Source: Oreocharis arfaki
Taxonomy: Eukaryota; Chordata; Aves; Passeriformes; Paramythiidae
DNA: 64,000 nucleotides
Direction: 5' to 3'
Assembly (NCBI GenBank): GCA_013398015.1
Contig: VZRR01007595.1
Coordinates: forward strand, 406,082 to 470,081
A program made the position numbers and the translations under genes. This document shows positions 21,426-36,400 of the stretch, one piece after another (the first letter of the stretch is position 1; the number at the start of each line of letters is the position of its first letter). The notes under the pieces were generated by a model, which had not been told where the DNA came from, ran no database searches, and was given only the letters and a program-made list of their open reading frames with translations.

Positions 21426-24400
21426 CATCTGTTCGCACATAACCTAAAGGTAAGCCAAGAAATGGGTGGCAGATTTCAAATGTCATTTAGAAAATCAGCA
21501 GATTAAGTTCCATGTAAGTCATCACGTATTAATCCATGTCCATACTTCTACTAATGACATTCTGCACTACTTTTGTCTGTGTTATCTCAGTTAATGCTTT
21601 AGAAAAAAGAATCAAGATCTCCTAATGCTACAGGCATGGGTTCCAAATACACGTGTTCATTAAACTGAGAGTACTTGGCCACTTACAGCATCAGGTTAGG
21701 AACAGGCAACATCATTTTAATATTCTTCCTTTTTTTATGAACTACAGTCCATATGCTGTCCCACCTCAGTTATCCCCAATTAAGAAGGCAGAAGAGTTTG
21801 TCTATGCCCAGTTTCTGAAATTTTCTTTCTTGAGAGAAAAAGAAAAAAAAACCTAAGGAATAAAAAGAGCCACTTATTTTTCTTCTGCCCCTACAGAATA
21901 TGAGGGTCTTATTCCTTTATTTGTGCAGAGATTGAGGATGGTGAGAGAACTGAGACCTTGTCTAGACTGGGGTAGTGATTTTGAGGACAGTGTGAATTAA
22001 CCAGTATTTTGAACAGAGATAATCTTTCAATATGTTATTAAAACAAACTTTCAGCTACAGTAGAGCACAAACAGGGTTGTTTAGTAATTTGTTTGTTTGC
22101 TTGATGTTTTTTGTTTGGTTTGTTGTTTTGGTTTTTTCAGTTTAGTCTTGTTCATTTGTTGGTTGCTTGCTATTTTAAATCTCCTGGATCTATTTGCTTT
22201 AATTTCAATTTCATACAAGATTAACATGCTGGGTATATAGTTCTGCATCCAAACACTTTTTAATTTGGGCTAGAATGTAACTTTTTGAATGTAAAGACAA
22301 AAGTAATTTCACTCAAGAACTGACACACTTCAAACTTGTTCACACAACAATGGCAGTGAAGTGCACAAGTGGAAACGGACATTGAGAGTTTGAATTACTA
22401 ACAACTTAACTATGAGGTTTATCATTGGAAAGCTTGACCAGAAGCTAAGCCATTTTGTGTTTCAGTGTCAAGTGTCAATGGCCCAGACTACCTATTCAAT
22501 GAAGTTGAGTGTAGATTACTAAAGTCATTAACAAAAAATCATTAACAGATGTTAAACTGTTCAGGCTGAATCTTTATGAATGAATGCCAGCTTGAAAAGG
22601 AGTAGAGTTCTGTCTTTCCCTTATTAACTGTTTTAGCTATTTCTGAGGTAAAAATTTAAATTGTGCAGACACAACTTCCCAAAATATAAAAACCTACCCC
22701 ACAGTCAAAGAAACAGAAATTTTTTTGTTGTTGAAGCAAATTCATAAAAATCAATCTTTAAGATTTTAGCCCAAATATCTCTCAGCAATTTCCCATCATT
22801 AATGTTCAGTCATAGAAATAAAGAAGACCAACTAATGCAACACCAAACTACCCAGTTTAGAAAATATGGTGTAGGGGACAATGCCTTATGGGAAATGCAA
22901 TTATAGGAACTTTGTCATGTTTCAAAGAATTATTTATGACTATGTGGTCAGATGCTGCCAAAGTATTAACCAAAACTACTAACTCCTCAAATGTAAGGAG
23001 TTACATGTGCTTATCTATAAGTAGCATGAGAAGCCAAACAAAACTTGCTGAATACTAAGGTGAATTCCAACACTGACACAAGATAGCACGTACCAATGCT
23101 GTTACCCTGCGTGGTAAATGGTCAGAATTGTACAGTGTTGTTTTAAGATGGTGAAAAATTGATGAGACTGGTTGAGAAAAACATGAGCTGTGCCTCTTCC
23201 TTATCTTGCACCTGGCTGGATTAGGGCTGCACAACTGAGTGTTGTCTGGAGTGAAGTGGAGGTCTCGGAGCCTGGTGCTGTTTCAGTGAGGCACAGAGTA
23301 GCACCTTGCCTCTGTACCAGCCAATAGCCACATTCACTTCACTGAGAGGAACAAGCCTTGTCATAATTCTGATTCATTAAGGAGATATGGATGAATTCAA
23401 AGACCCTCTGATGAAGGTCTAACAGCCTTTACTGCCACCTCAGTAGTGGAGGGCCAAAGTGTTTATTCTGCCTTTTTTGTCAAGCATGAATTCTGACCAA
23501 AAGTAACCGAGATCCTCATTAAGCTTCATTAACATGTTCACTTGCACACTCTTCCAGGATGGAAATGAAGGAGAGCATGAATGTGTAATGCATGTGTGAC
23601 CAAAGTCATCAAACACCACCTATAGCATGTAATTGTGCCACTCTCCTGGGACAGGCCAAAATTTATAGTATGAAAGGGGAGTTTCAGGGTAGAAAAGGTA
23701 GGCAGGGAAAAACCTCTCTGGAGGGGGAAAACATCTCTGCCTGCTCAGGATGTATCGATAGGTTGTGTCTTTCCTCTCCTGAAGGGACAGCTCTTGGTGA
23801 GCTTTGTGCCTGCAAGTGCATTGGAGCGCGTGTGGGAATTCACTTATAGGCACATGGAACTATTAGAATCTCTCTTGCTATACTTTCTGTTGTAACACAC
23901 ACTCTCTACTTAGTGTATTTATCACCAGCAATCCTGAAGCTGCTTTCCTGTTGTTTCAATAAGCCGTACTAGTCATGAATCTGGATCATGCAAAAAATCC
24001 TTATTCCATGTGACCTATAGTACAGGATTGGTAAACTTCACTGTTTGTGCATCTGGGCTCATGCAAGTTTTTCTTTTGAACTCGACCAGATTTACAGTGC
24101 TATATTGGCTATAATCAGAAATTAAGCTCAGCAGCACCCAGTTCCTCTGATCTCTGAGGACCAGCTGGAGTGCAAGGGGGTTTATTTTCTGATGAATTCT
24201 TATACCCATAATGAAACACCCTGAAACTTTTAATCTTCCTTATCAGAAGCCATTGAACACATTATTTGATTGAATTTAGCAGCCTCCTAAAAAATGACAA
24301 AGGCTTTTCCAACTTTTCAAGTTCCATATCTCTTTTATATATGACAGTCTGAGAAGTGATAACTGTTGTCCTCATTTCATACAGACACCAGATGTGAATG

Positions 24401-27400
24401 TCATACTTCTTTATATTTTTGAGTTTTACCGAATCTTACTTAGGTTCTTATGTGACTACTCTTTGTTGAGTTTTAGTTTATAATCTGTTGTTGTTCATGT
24501 TATTTCTTATGACCACATTGTGTAATATTTGTGATAACAGGATATTCCCCAGTTTCTTTGTGTTTAACTTGAGCCTTTGTTTAAATGTACTGTTATGAAA
24601 TGATGCATCCTCTGTTCATTTTTCATGACGTAAACAAAACTTATTCCTATGATTTCTTTTTTAAAATGTTTTTATGCTTTGACAACTTTTCACACTGTAT
24701 CTGTATATTTTGAAGAACATACATTTTACATTTGTATTTACTTTCATGTCCCTTTTTTTTAACATGTTGCCATTGGGTGAAAAAAAATTTCTCCAGAAAG
24801 TCTCATTCTTTTCAAATTAATCATCAAGTGCTCTCACAGTGCAATTCAAACCAAAATAAACAGCAAGAGCACATAACTCTTTTTTTATACTTCTGTGCTG
24901 TTAGCAGTTGCTCTTTGAAGTGTTTTTCCTTGTTTGTAAAATCTGTGACACTAATAAAGCATTACACTACATATGACTGTACTGTGAATTATGAATCCCA
25001 CTGCAACAGAGGGATAAAAGCTGCAGGACTACATTTAAACAGGGAAATATCTGAATATTTCTAGAAATTACCTAAAGTGTATTTTAGCTAGAAACATGGT
25101 GACTCAGTTTATTCTTTAAAATGGAGGCACTGTCTCAAGCACGTTCTGCTGCAAATTGTTGCCCAGAATTGTTGAAGCCAGACATGATGTTTCTTTTTGT
25201 CTTTTCTCACATTCAGGATGAAGAGAGGAAAAAAATGAAGGAAGGTCAGGTATTAAATGCTAATCTTAGTGTTGATTTAATGGGAGTGGGAGCTTTCAGA
25301 AGAGATAGAGGAGATGTGTGTTGGTGAGTTGGCAAACACCCAAAGTGTCACAAGGAGACACTAGGCAATCACATACCAGTGATCTGGAATTTCTTTTACA
25401 GTCTGACTCCAGAGTAATTTTGCTTTCTCTATTATCTTTACATGGTGCACATGCTCCCTCTGTTATCTTCACAAAGTATAGCTGTATACCAGTATCTACT
25501 GTAAAATTAATGTAGTATTTTCTTTCCAGTTAGTTAAAAGATATTCTTTCCTTAATAGCATAAATTTGTAACCATATTTTGAGTTTCTGACATCCAACAT
25601 ACAACCTAAAGACCAATTTTGCTAGCCAGGAAGTAGCTGGTTTGCCCCTCTGTCAAATCTTGTTTCCAAGCATAAATAGAGGGGTTTTTTTTAACAAAGT
25701 TCCCACGTTCTCTAGTTATAATTCAGCCTTTTAGAAAAGGTATTTTTAATGATGTGTTATTATACTTGTCTCATAATATCCATATATTTATACTAGCATA
25801 CCTAAGCAGTAATAAAGATGAAACTATAGTATAGACAATGTGTTAAAATTAGTTAGCTTATAAATAGTACTTGTTTGAAAGTGTTGTTTAACCATTGCTG
25901 AGAGGATTGCATTTCCATAATGTCTCAGAGGCAATGTTATGGGAACACTGTATTCATATCCCAAACAGGAAAAATAATCTCCCAATGACAACAGCTGCTT
26001 TGATGTCCCATTGATCCTACTGTCCCAGTTTAACCAGGAAACATTATATAAGATCAAACCAAAACCCAAAAGACTACTCACGAACAATGAAAGAGATACC
26101 ATATGTTACTATCCAATTGATAAATAAAATGTGTGCAGATGTGGTGTGTTCACATCATCAGCTTCTGCTGGAGAGTTGGGTTCTTTTTAGCTGCAAGTTT
26201 ATGTTTCCTCCAGGAGTGACTATCAGATCTAGCACTGAGAAACTGAGCATATAAGGAAATTTAAAAAAAATAGATATTTTTTCTTACAAAACTTTCATAC
26301 AAAGTCCAGATTTTATGACATTTCAAATAAAAGTTAATACTTTTTTTAATGTTAAAAATATTTTTGCAATGGAAAATATGTTCAAAGTAATAAAAATTTT
26401 AAATCCTTCAAGAATTGCGTTTTTCATTACCATGCAAATCATTGTAAAATTAAGACATCTTTTCATGAATTTTCGTAATTTTTGCTGTTGATATTTAAAT
26501 GGTACTTTAGAAGTTTTTGCAGCTGCTGCTCTGAAGTGCATAATAAATCTGGCAAGAGACAGAAGTGCTTTGGTGGTAACTGGGACACTCAACATTTTTA
26601 AACTCTGTTTTGTGGTTTTTTATTCAAGGAGTGATTCCAGCATGCACAATGTCTGATTCACTGGTGTTTCTTACCTGCATGTCAGTAATCAGTTTTCAAC
26701 AGAGCTGTTTTCAAGTTTTCACTTCTCCAGACTACGCACATAATGAAACATCAGTTCACTGCCAAGACAATGCCAGTTTTTTTCAGGAACTATTGCTCTA
26801 AATAGGCATATTGATTTCGGGGGTATTTAAGAGCCATAGAGCGTTTATCCTTGATCAAACTGGTAGCTTAAATTTAATTACTGTCTTCCTGCTGAAAATG
26901 TGTAACCTAAAAGTTAAATATCCAATCTTCCTCTTTTCTTTTTTTGTTAAATGTGCTCAATACTGTTGAACCCATCTTCTGCATGTTTGATCTATAAACA
27001 GATGAATATAAAATGGACTTAATAAATCACTAGTGACAGGTTCAAGAGAACCCTGCAGTTCTTATTAACTGAATGCTAAATGAATATGGTTAAATGTATA
27101 AAAGGAATTTGTTAATGAGGTTGTATTATTGGTCTGAACTGCTTGTAACCTTTGCCATTCTTTTGTAAATTTTAATGAAAATCCAGTACTGCCTGTGTCA
27201 CATTAAAAGCAAAACAGTCAAGCTGTAGTCAGTTTACCTTTATCTTGCTGGTGTTTATGTGTTTTGTATGTGCTTAATTTTTGCTTAACTCAAGTGAAGC
27301 CAAACTTCAAAACTTATGTGTTTCTTTTGAGACGCAGCAACTTCTGCTGCTGCAAACAGGCAGAATGGGGTTCAGCCCCAGTTTCAATTACACAAAGTTG

Positions 27401-30400
27401 GCACATCTTACAGGATAAAATGCCCAAGTTCTCATTTCACTAAACAGAGATGTAGACTCAACTCAGTCACACAGGTCCAGTCCCAATCATTCCATAAAGG
27501 TGCAGGTCTTTTGTTGGTCATGTCTTTTTTCTACCAGTCCTGTGCAAATATCTCAGATATCTGAGGGCATTTCACGTAGCTTCAGATGACAGCATTTTGG
27601 CAAACATCTCAACCTGATGTGAAGAGAGCTTGAGCATTGAGCAAATATGCAATCATCCTCACAAAAACACCTCAATTTCATGTCACTCATATGAACTGAT
27701 TCTCCATTCTTGAGGTCAAAGCTATTTTGCCTTGGATTTCAGTTCTTAAAATCTGGGATGTGTTTTACCATCAGGTGTATCGACAGAGAACAAGTTATAA
27801 AAAAGTTACATAAAATATTATTGGCTCAAAATTGCTGTTCAAAGAAATAGAGTGTCAGAGAAAGATCATCCTACCCAAAGGTCAATTCTTCTTCAAGATT
27901 TGTTTTCATATTTCAAAAGCTGGAAAAAATAATCTGCATTTTTTTCAGACATCATTTAAATCGTAATTGATCCTATTGCTCTTCTGCTTTTTTGAATATT
28001 GGCAAGTAGGATAGGAGAGAGCAAGTAATCTCTGGATTAGAAAAATGAATCTACAAACAACACATTAATCAAATAGGGACCTGCTCTTCCACCTCTCCTG
28101 AGTGTTCTGGTGATAGGACACCACATGGGAAAGTAAAATTTATTTTGATTAATCTCCATGAAATCTTTTTAAAGGAAGAGCTATTCTCACTGAACTTTCT
28201 TATCAATGCATTAACTTTCTTCTCAAATGTCATTCCTTCTTGTAATTGACTCACCGTGCTCCTGGGTAGTTCCAAGAAGGGTTCTTTGGCTAATGTTGAA
28301 AAGTGTTTCAGGATTGGACAGAATCTCTGCAAGTTGCATTCACATTATTCTGGATTATCAGCCTCATATTTCCCTCTTTTTCTGACTAAAACTCCACTTT
28401 AATAAAGTCTCATTCAAACATTTCTTTACTAATATTAAGTCACAACCAACTGTTAAAGAAGTTATTACAGTTTTAGGATTAAACCATGTTTCACATCCTG
28501 AAAGATGCCTCTTTTTCTAAACACTGAAAGTTGACAAAAAAGCTTCTCATATGTAACCTCCCTGTATTACAAGGGGAAAATAGGCTTTGAAAACGGAACA
28601 AGAAATTTTTCCATAGAGACAGTAATGAAGCATGTCTTTCTCTGACTGTCCACTTCATATCTGAACTGTGATGTTACATTTTCCTGTGTCAAGTTTCTTA
28701 TATTCTTCCATTACAGCGTTTTAAGCAATCTTCTGCATTCCTTTCTGGGATTCTGCCAGTTTTGTACGCAGTAATTTGGCCAGTTAATAAGAAGTGCTGA
28801 TTGCCTGTCTGTCCTCTGCTCTTGGCCTCTGTGTAAACTCTACAAAACATTTCACCTCACAGCAGCAGATATGTCAAATCAATGACTGTGACCCTGTACA
28901 GGCTCTGTGAAAATTCAGTATTTTACAGATGTGCTCCTCTGACCAATCTTGTAAAAGTAGCTTTCCAAATTTTGAGGGGGAGAAAAGAAATGGAACAAAT
29001 GGATAAGAATGTATCTTTATATTCTAATACATAATAATTTTAGGTGCATACATTTTATTTTCTTTGGATTGAAGACTTAATCTTACAAAGTCAAATTAAA
29101 AAAAAAAAAGTGTAGTAAAACGTTTTAAAATCTTATTCTGTATTGGACCGGCTCATACCTCTAAGGAAATTTATTTTCCTTCCTTCACTTTTCTAGGGGC
29201 TCCATTTAGCTGCTCAGCATTCAGTTGCTGTAATCTTTCAGATTACATAAAAATGTGTAAGCATCCTAACTAAACATGCGTTGAGTCCAATATCCTTTGA
29301 CTATTACTCATTTTTTTTGTCCTATATAAAACTGATGTAAAATGCTAACAAATCAGAACCGTAACATTGTAGACTAAATTTGCTCTTATTTTTACTCAGT
29401 TAGATAGATGTACTTTTTCCTTGACTCCTCTGTATGGAAAAAGGTATCCACATGTATATATATTTGTCTTGCAACAATAGTTTGCATCAACCTGTTGATT
29501 ATTTGAGAGCAGCAGTAGGACACATTAATATAGACTGAAACACCTTAGCTTTGCATTTATTTTTGAAAGGCTTGGTGGTCTATTGGGTCAATTTCAATTC
29601 CCAAAGATATGTTTCAAGGTGCACTGGAGTAAAATGAATATTTTTAAGGGGAAAATATGTACATATTTCATAAGCCACTGTTATCATTTGTGACATACAA
29701 ATCAAGATTTTTAAAACCCCCATGATAGTAAATGTACATTACATTCTTTCTCACTCCTTTTAGTATGATTGGCCTTGAATTTTCAGGAAAAATTCTCTTT
29801 GTCTTTACTGAGTCCAAGCTCTTTTAATGTTTCCCTTAAGAATAATTATTTCAATGTACTCTTGGCACTAGTACAATATTTATTTTCACTGGAAGCAGAG
29901 GGGTTTTTTTTAATCCAAAAATTTCACATTGTCTCTCTGATATTTCTAAGGAACTTAGACCCATGGACAGTGATTAGTGTACATCTGCACAGCCCCAACA
30001 TTTGAAACTTAGAATTGGTTTTCATAGTTAAGAGAAAATAAACAAACTGGAAGTGCAGTACAAAAATAAGAATGTCATTCATTCTTTAACGACTTCTTGC
30101 CCTTGGAAAGAAAACCAAGAGGATTTCAGCTAGACGTTTCCAAAATCTTGTTTCTAGGTAAATAATAAAGAATTTTGCCTAGCACTAAATGAATTTAAAA
30201 AGCTTTTCAAGTTTGTATTTTACTGACAAATAAATTGTGGCATTTACTCTGCCTAAGATGTATGAACAAGATAATCATAATATACATGTACATCTGTGAA
30301 TTAAAGCTTAGCATGTATTATATTCCTGGCATTTTTAGGCATTCCTTGAATACATAGCCATGTGATTCTAAAAATTTCATTGATTTGGAAAACCATGGTT

Positions 30401-33400
30401 TTTCTTATGAATCTCCTGTACTAAAAATCCATAACACAACCTTCGGAAAAATTCATTGAGTAATGAAGCAGGAACAATGCCATGAGACTCACATGACTAG
30501 CCACCCCATGTAAAAAATTTGCAGTAAATGGCTGACCCAAAGAGTTGGCAAACACTCATATGCTAAAAGGCAGAAGTTGAATACATTCAGTTGGGGTAGA
30601 CTTTATCAGTTAGTGTACTGCAAGTAAGCAATATGACAGAAAGCAACATTATGCCAATGGATGTAATGTTAATTAACTATCTTTTTGAAGAGTTCCAAAA
30701 CCAAAATGGCAATACTTCCAACATTCATTGGGTGAGATTGTCTGCTCTTGCACAAAAAATTGAATTTCTAGCTAACTGTTGGTGTTGGGTACAATTTGAA
30801 TCAATAAAAACTAACAGTAAGATTGTTTAGATAATCCTCAGTTCCTGGAAAAGGCCACTTATTTTCATATCGCCAATAATTAGCTTCACTAGCAGTGTAT
30901 CTGCAAATTTACTTTTCTCTCTAGTATCTGTTGCAGACATTTAACAGTTATTTGGGTTTCATATAACTAAATAGGTTAAGTAGTTCTTAAATAATTATTC
31001 AACCTGCTGGAGTTGACATTGCTGAAATATTCAATCAGCACAGCATTAAAACTGGGGACAAATTTATTGTAAGCTCCAAATCTGTCATTTTGCTATGTGA
31101 CTAAAGAACTCATAAATTGATGACATAATAATAATAACGACTTTGATAAATGTGGTTTGGGGAAAGGGAAAATGGTTCCCTTTAAGAGAAGTTTGTTTGC
31201 TCAGAGAATATATCAACTTTTATGAACAAAGATAAAGGTGGCAATTATCTATCTTAGCCTTTTATAAAATTTCCCATTACTCTCACGTTTCAGAAATTAA
31301 ATCAGCAGGAAAGTCACTAAAAGGCTTCAGAGAGTTTCTCATACTCTTGGTTTGAGAAAGGAGTGGGAAAGCCAATAACTTTTCCTAGATTGCTGTCACA
31401 TGGTCTCTAAAAAAATGAATATGTTTTGTTACAATTCTTTCTCCTACCATCCCTTTTACTGTGTCCTAACCTTCAAAAATAACCTAGTAAAACTTTTGCA
31501 AATTTCAACAAAACTGAATGGAGAGACAGAAAACATCAGCCCTGACTGATAGAACGGTCACAGAAAGATTTCATACCCTCTTCAGCACAACAATCCATAC
31601 AGAGGTTAAATTTTTCAGCAACAGGTAAAGCTCCCATCTTCTTAGATCCAAGCCTATGCCAGTCAATCGTAAGCCACGGCAGCACTGGAAATCAAATCAA
31701 ATCAAATCAAAGTTTCCAAAGTGCTGCATTTTCTGGCTTATGTCTCTTACAAAATAAACTCCTTTCCCTTTCCTGAATTAGTAATTCAGTGTCTGAAATT
31801 TGAAACTCAGAAACAGAAAAACAGCCATAAGCCTTTTCTCTTTCTCAGCTTTCCTAGAAGCTGCATGGATTTAAGTGCAACATTTAGACTGCCCTTCAAA
31901 AAGTCCATATGCTGGTGTGTCTATGACATCTATTCTTACATAAATTACTCTTAGTGCTTTAAAATTAATTTCCCAAGCTTGAATTCATCCAAGTTCGTCT
32001 TTCAAGTGTTGGAGATTCTTATGTCTTTGTCTGCAATAGTGAGCACTCCTACTATCAGATCTCTTTTACTTGAATGAGGATCTGTACTCTGATTAAATCA
32101 CCTTAAACCTTCTCTGCAGATGTGCTAAATTGATTGAATTCTTTAAGCCTCAGATAATAAGACTGTTTTTCTGATTCCCAGAGCCCTTTTATGTCCATTC
32201 TTTGAACTATCTTCAGTATTTTCATATTTGTTTGGATATAGACACTGGCACTAGACACACCCTGGCAGAAGTCTATCTGTTTCTTGCATACAGAGTCAAA
32301 ATTTCTTCCTTACATTAACATGACAGTCTTTTCTCACATGGACAGTGTTAGCCCTTTTGCTCCAGTATGAGATTAAAATGTCACATTAAGGAGGTTCTCT
32401 GATTATTTCAAATAGCTTTCTGGATAATTACTTTCTGAAGTAGTGTCCTCTTCTTAATTTTTAGATCTAGCTATTTGTTTCCTTTGCCACTACCCATAAT
32501 GAAGTGTGTTAAAATACATTTTGGTAGGTTGTGATCATTTGGTTTCAGAGTGACTCAGGTAACTGATCACTTGTCCTCCTCATTACTTGCAATTCCACAC
32601 CTCAGTATGTCTAGCATACAATTCATAACACTGTCTAATATAGACACTTAATAAAAATTTCTATGTATGGAATCCCAGTAAAAACAGCTCCTCTTAATGA
32701 TGATCCCTATACACTTAGAAATACTAGGTTTAATCGGCCTTTAAGGTGGTTTTAAGCTATTTATTATGTGCTATCTTTATTTTCTACAAGTTTGTCATCA
32801 AGACATGTTATGATTCCATGACAAAGACCACTTTATTAAGGCAGAACTTTTTCAGACTGAGCTGCATTCCTTATAATAAATACGTAACTAACACAGGCAT
32901 TTCTATGAAACTGAATCAAATGCAATTTGTTGTGTGTCTGATCTACTTTCAGTTACCAGTATGAATGCATACTTTGCATCGTATTTCTCTGATATCTTTG
33001 TTGATAAAAGGATAACATAATCCATCTGAATTTAATATGGAAAAAAAGGTTACTGGTTTTATTGCAAAGAAATTCCATGATACCTTGTAGATTGCATGTC
33101 CAGGTAGTCAAACTTGAAGCTACAGTGGATCCAGTCCAGTGCGATTATCACACAAGTTTGGGAAGAAAAGGCCAATAGCAGCATATCTCTTACAGGGGAA
33201 AGCATGCTAGAGGAACAGGTAAGTCAGCTTGGCAGTTCATTAAGTGTATAAATTAGCCCCATGGTAACTCCTCAGGAGTGTAAGCATAAATGTTTCCTGG
33301 ACATTTAGGTGCCAAACTATTTGTGACTAGATGCTAAAATATAGCCCACATCAAGTCAAAACAACATCAGCCTACTCTTCATAAAGTCATCTTACACACA

Positions 33401-36400
33401 CAAACATGCATATATCCAAACACCCACAACCTGAAGTTTCTGAACAAAAAAATTCAGATAAGCACATGTAGATACTGTGGTGATCCCAGGTTTTCACATG
33501 GACTGAGCCTTGTTTAGTGACTGAGCTAGAAGCATGAGGATCAAGTATGTAGGTTCCAGTTGCTTGTTCTGTGCCTATTCAGGACATGACTTTTGAGTAT
33601 TATATAGCAGATAATGAAAAGGCAGAAGGATTTAACTCACTTGAGTAATCCTATTTCCTAACATTCATTATCAGTAACTTCACAGCTGCTGTATGGCTTA
33701 CTTATTAAAATAAAAATTATGAGGAGAAATCTGTTGATGTCAGATTTATTCAGAGTGGCAAGACTTACCACCTGACATATCTGGGTAGTTAGACAGGGGC
33801 TTTAACAGAAGGTTAGAACTCAAATATTATACAGAGTTTGTTACTTGTCATGCTGAAATTAGTCTTGGCCAGTGCAAGGAATTTTCTCAGTAATGTTCTG
33901 CACCAATGTTATGCAGAGATGTTTAGATAAGTTCCCTCTTTAGAGTTCTTCTTTTTTCTCCAGATAATTATCTTCCTTTATTTTGTCTGTCCCTGAAATG
34001 CCAGTTCAGTGATTGATCTTTAACTAAGAATAAACAGATGAATGATTAGACAGAACCACATTTCTTTCAGGGGAAGTACGTAGGTGAGGGCAAATTTCTG
34101 AAGAGAGATTATATTGAGCACATATTTATATATTTTACTGATTTGGAAGTAGCATCATCAGTGATGTGTTGTTTTTTCTTTCATTATTCTGTTGTTCCTT
34201 TTTCTGAGAAAAAATTGCTTTATAGAAAAATTATACACTCCACAGACCTATCTATTTGTCCTGGAAAGAAGAAGAAAGAAATATGAATTGGTTTGGAATA
34301 AGCTTCTTTGCTGTGTATTACTCACTCTTGTGAGAGTGATGTCCCAAAGAATACAGGTCTTCAGGATGTGTAATCTTATACAGATATATTACCAAAAGGG
34401 GGGAGATATGAAGAAAATACTTGCAGGAAGAACAATCTCCAATCATTCTAGAGGTGATATCTTGTCCGAGTACAGTCCTATGTATGGCTTTGTGGAAAGG
34501 CTATTTAGCTTCAAGCATTTGTCACTGGTCTTTGCATTAGCACAAAAACCATTAAACTGGGTGCAACAAAGCCTCCCTCATACCCTGTAGTGCCAAGTTT
34601 ACATTTCAATCTTATCTGACAGGCAGGTGCCATTCTATCTGTTTATATTCAACTCTGTCGCTTACTGGTGTTTACAAAATAAAGCTGTAGATGAAAAAAA
34701 CAACATCTTTGATATTTAGGTAATCAAAAAACTGCATGATAATGGTTTCACACTGAATTCCTTCCTCCAGGATGGCAGCACATTTGTCACCAGCAGGATT
34801 GAGACAGGTTTTTATAAAAAAATATTAAACTTACAATTTAATCCTCTTTCTTCAGATAAGCATGTAATTCCTGCTGCAAAAGAGAAGAAAATTATTAACT
34901 AGCAAAATACTTTGTTGTTTTCCTGGAGGGAACAATGTAATAGAGTGGACTGGGAATGGTAGTAGAATTTTCCCCAATATATAACTCCTGCATCTCCTCT
35001 GTGGTTCTATAAAAACATTCTAAGGAATGTTTCAGTAAACAAAATAAGAGAGTGATAATGAAAAGTGAATTAGCAATCATTTGGACAGCCAGCTGTTTTG
35101 GGTTAATGTTCATGCCAGGTTTTGGAGATATTCATTCTGGTTTATTTGAACATACTTAGTTTGCCATCCTGTCAGATGTTTGCAGTCTAGCATACAACAA
35201 AAAACAGCACAATGCTGTGAGCGTTTGCGAGCTGTAGTTCAGCATCCTCACAGCTGACCCACAGCATGCAATATCTGATAATGACTGATTTCTCTTAATA
35301 GTATTCATTAAAGGGAAGGAATTTATCTCTTATTAGCCTCTTCATTGGCACTGCTGTTTGGCAGAAAGAAATTTAATGTTTTGAATTAGCAAGGTTTGGG
35401 GTAGCGAACTGTTGGGAGTAAGGCTCTTTCGGTATAAGTCTTCTGATCAGGTTGGGGCTTGTTTTCAAGCATAAATAAAAGTTACATGGAAATATTTCTT
35501 AACACAACATTTTTTCTGATCCAAAGAGAAGTGTGTGCTATCTGTCACAGCAGAGAAAGAAAGGCTGATGCTGAAGAGGTGTTGTGGTTTTTTTAACTGT
35601 AAATGTTCAGGATTTTTAAGGGTTTATTTAGTACTTTCCATGTAGGAAAGGGCTTTTGACTCAAAGATAGAAACAGTGATATAGTTCCTAACATGAAGTA
35701 AGGGATAGAAAAATAAAAATTTGAGTGATAGGCCAAAGAAGGACAACATTTCACTGATAATTTCCCTTTCCACGCCACACAGTATGTCAGAAACTACACA
35801 CGATCTCACAAAACCTACAAAATAAATACGTTCAGAAACACATCTTTTATACGTTTAGACTCATGAACATTAAGGATCAGGTTGGTTACAAAATAGCAAA
35901 GTTGTATATATTCAAGTTCAGCTATATCCTTTATTAGTAGCAGTAGAGAAGTTGAATTTTCAAGTATAATACAAGAGTATTCTAGAGCTGAGCTGTATAA
36001 CTGCCAATGAAGAAACATGAACTTAGAAGATCTGTGTTGAAACTTGGGCTCTGTGTTGTCCCGGTTAAGATGTCCACCTCCTAGAGTTGCCAAACACTGT
36101 ATGTATATTCATGTTCTCTCTGCAAAGATAGAAATTGGATTCTCCTTTTTGAGCTTAGTGATATTCATTAAAAGAGCTACTTCTTATTTCATGATGAGCT
36201 GTGGTTTAGAGATAGTATTTGCTCCTGCAAATGAAACAGAGCATTTTTCTATAGCAACAGAGAAAGTATTACACAAAATGGTCCACTATGTACCAACACA
36301 GGAGAATATAGTATAGACTGCAGTACGAGGAGTGTCTCTGCAAACTTAATTAATCAATGCATCAAAGAAGATGCTGGATGGGAAGTATCATCAATTCCAT

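Noticed and set aside
34192..34590. 132-codon plus-strand frame
   Set aside because: No domain, no start or splice context. Rough estimate assuming 37% GC gives about one frame this long by chance in a six-frame reading of 64 kb.
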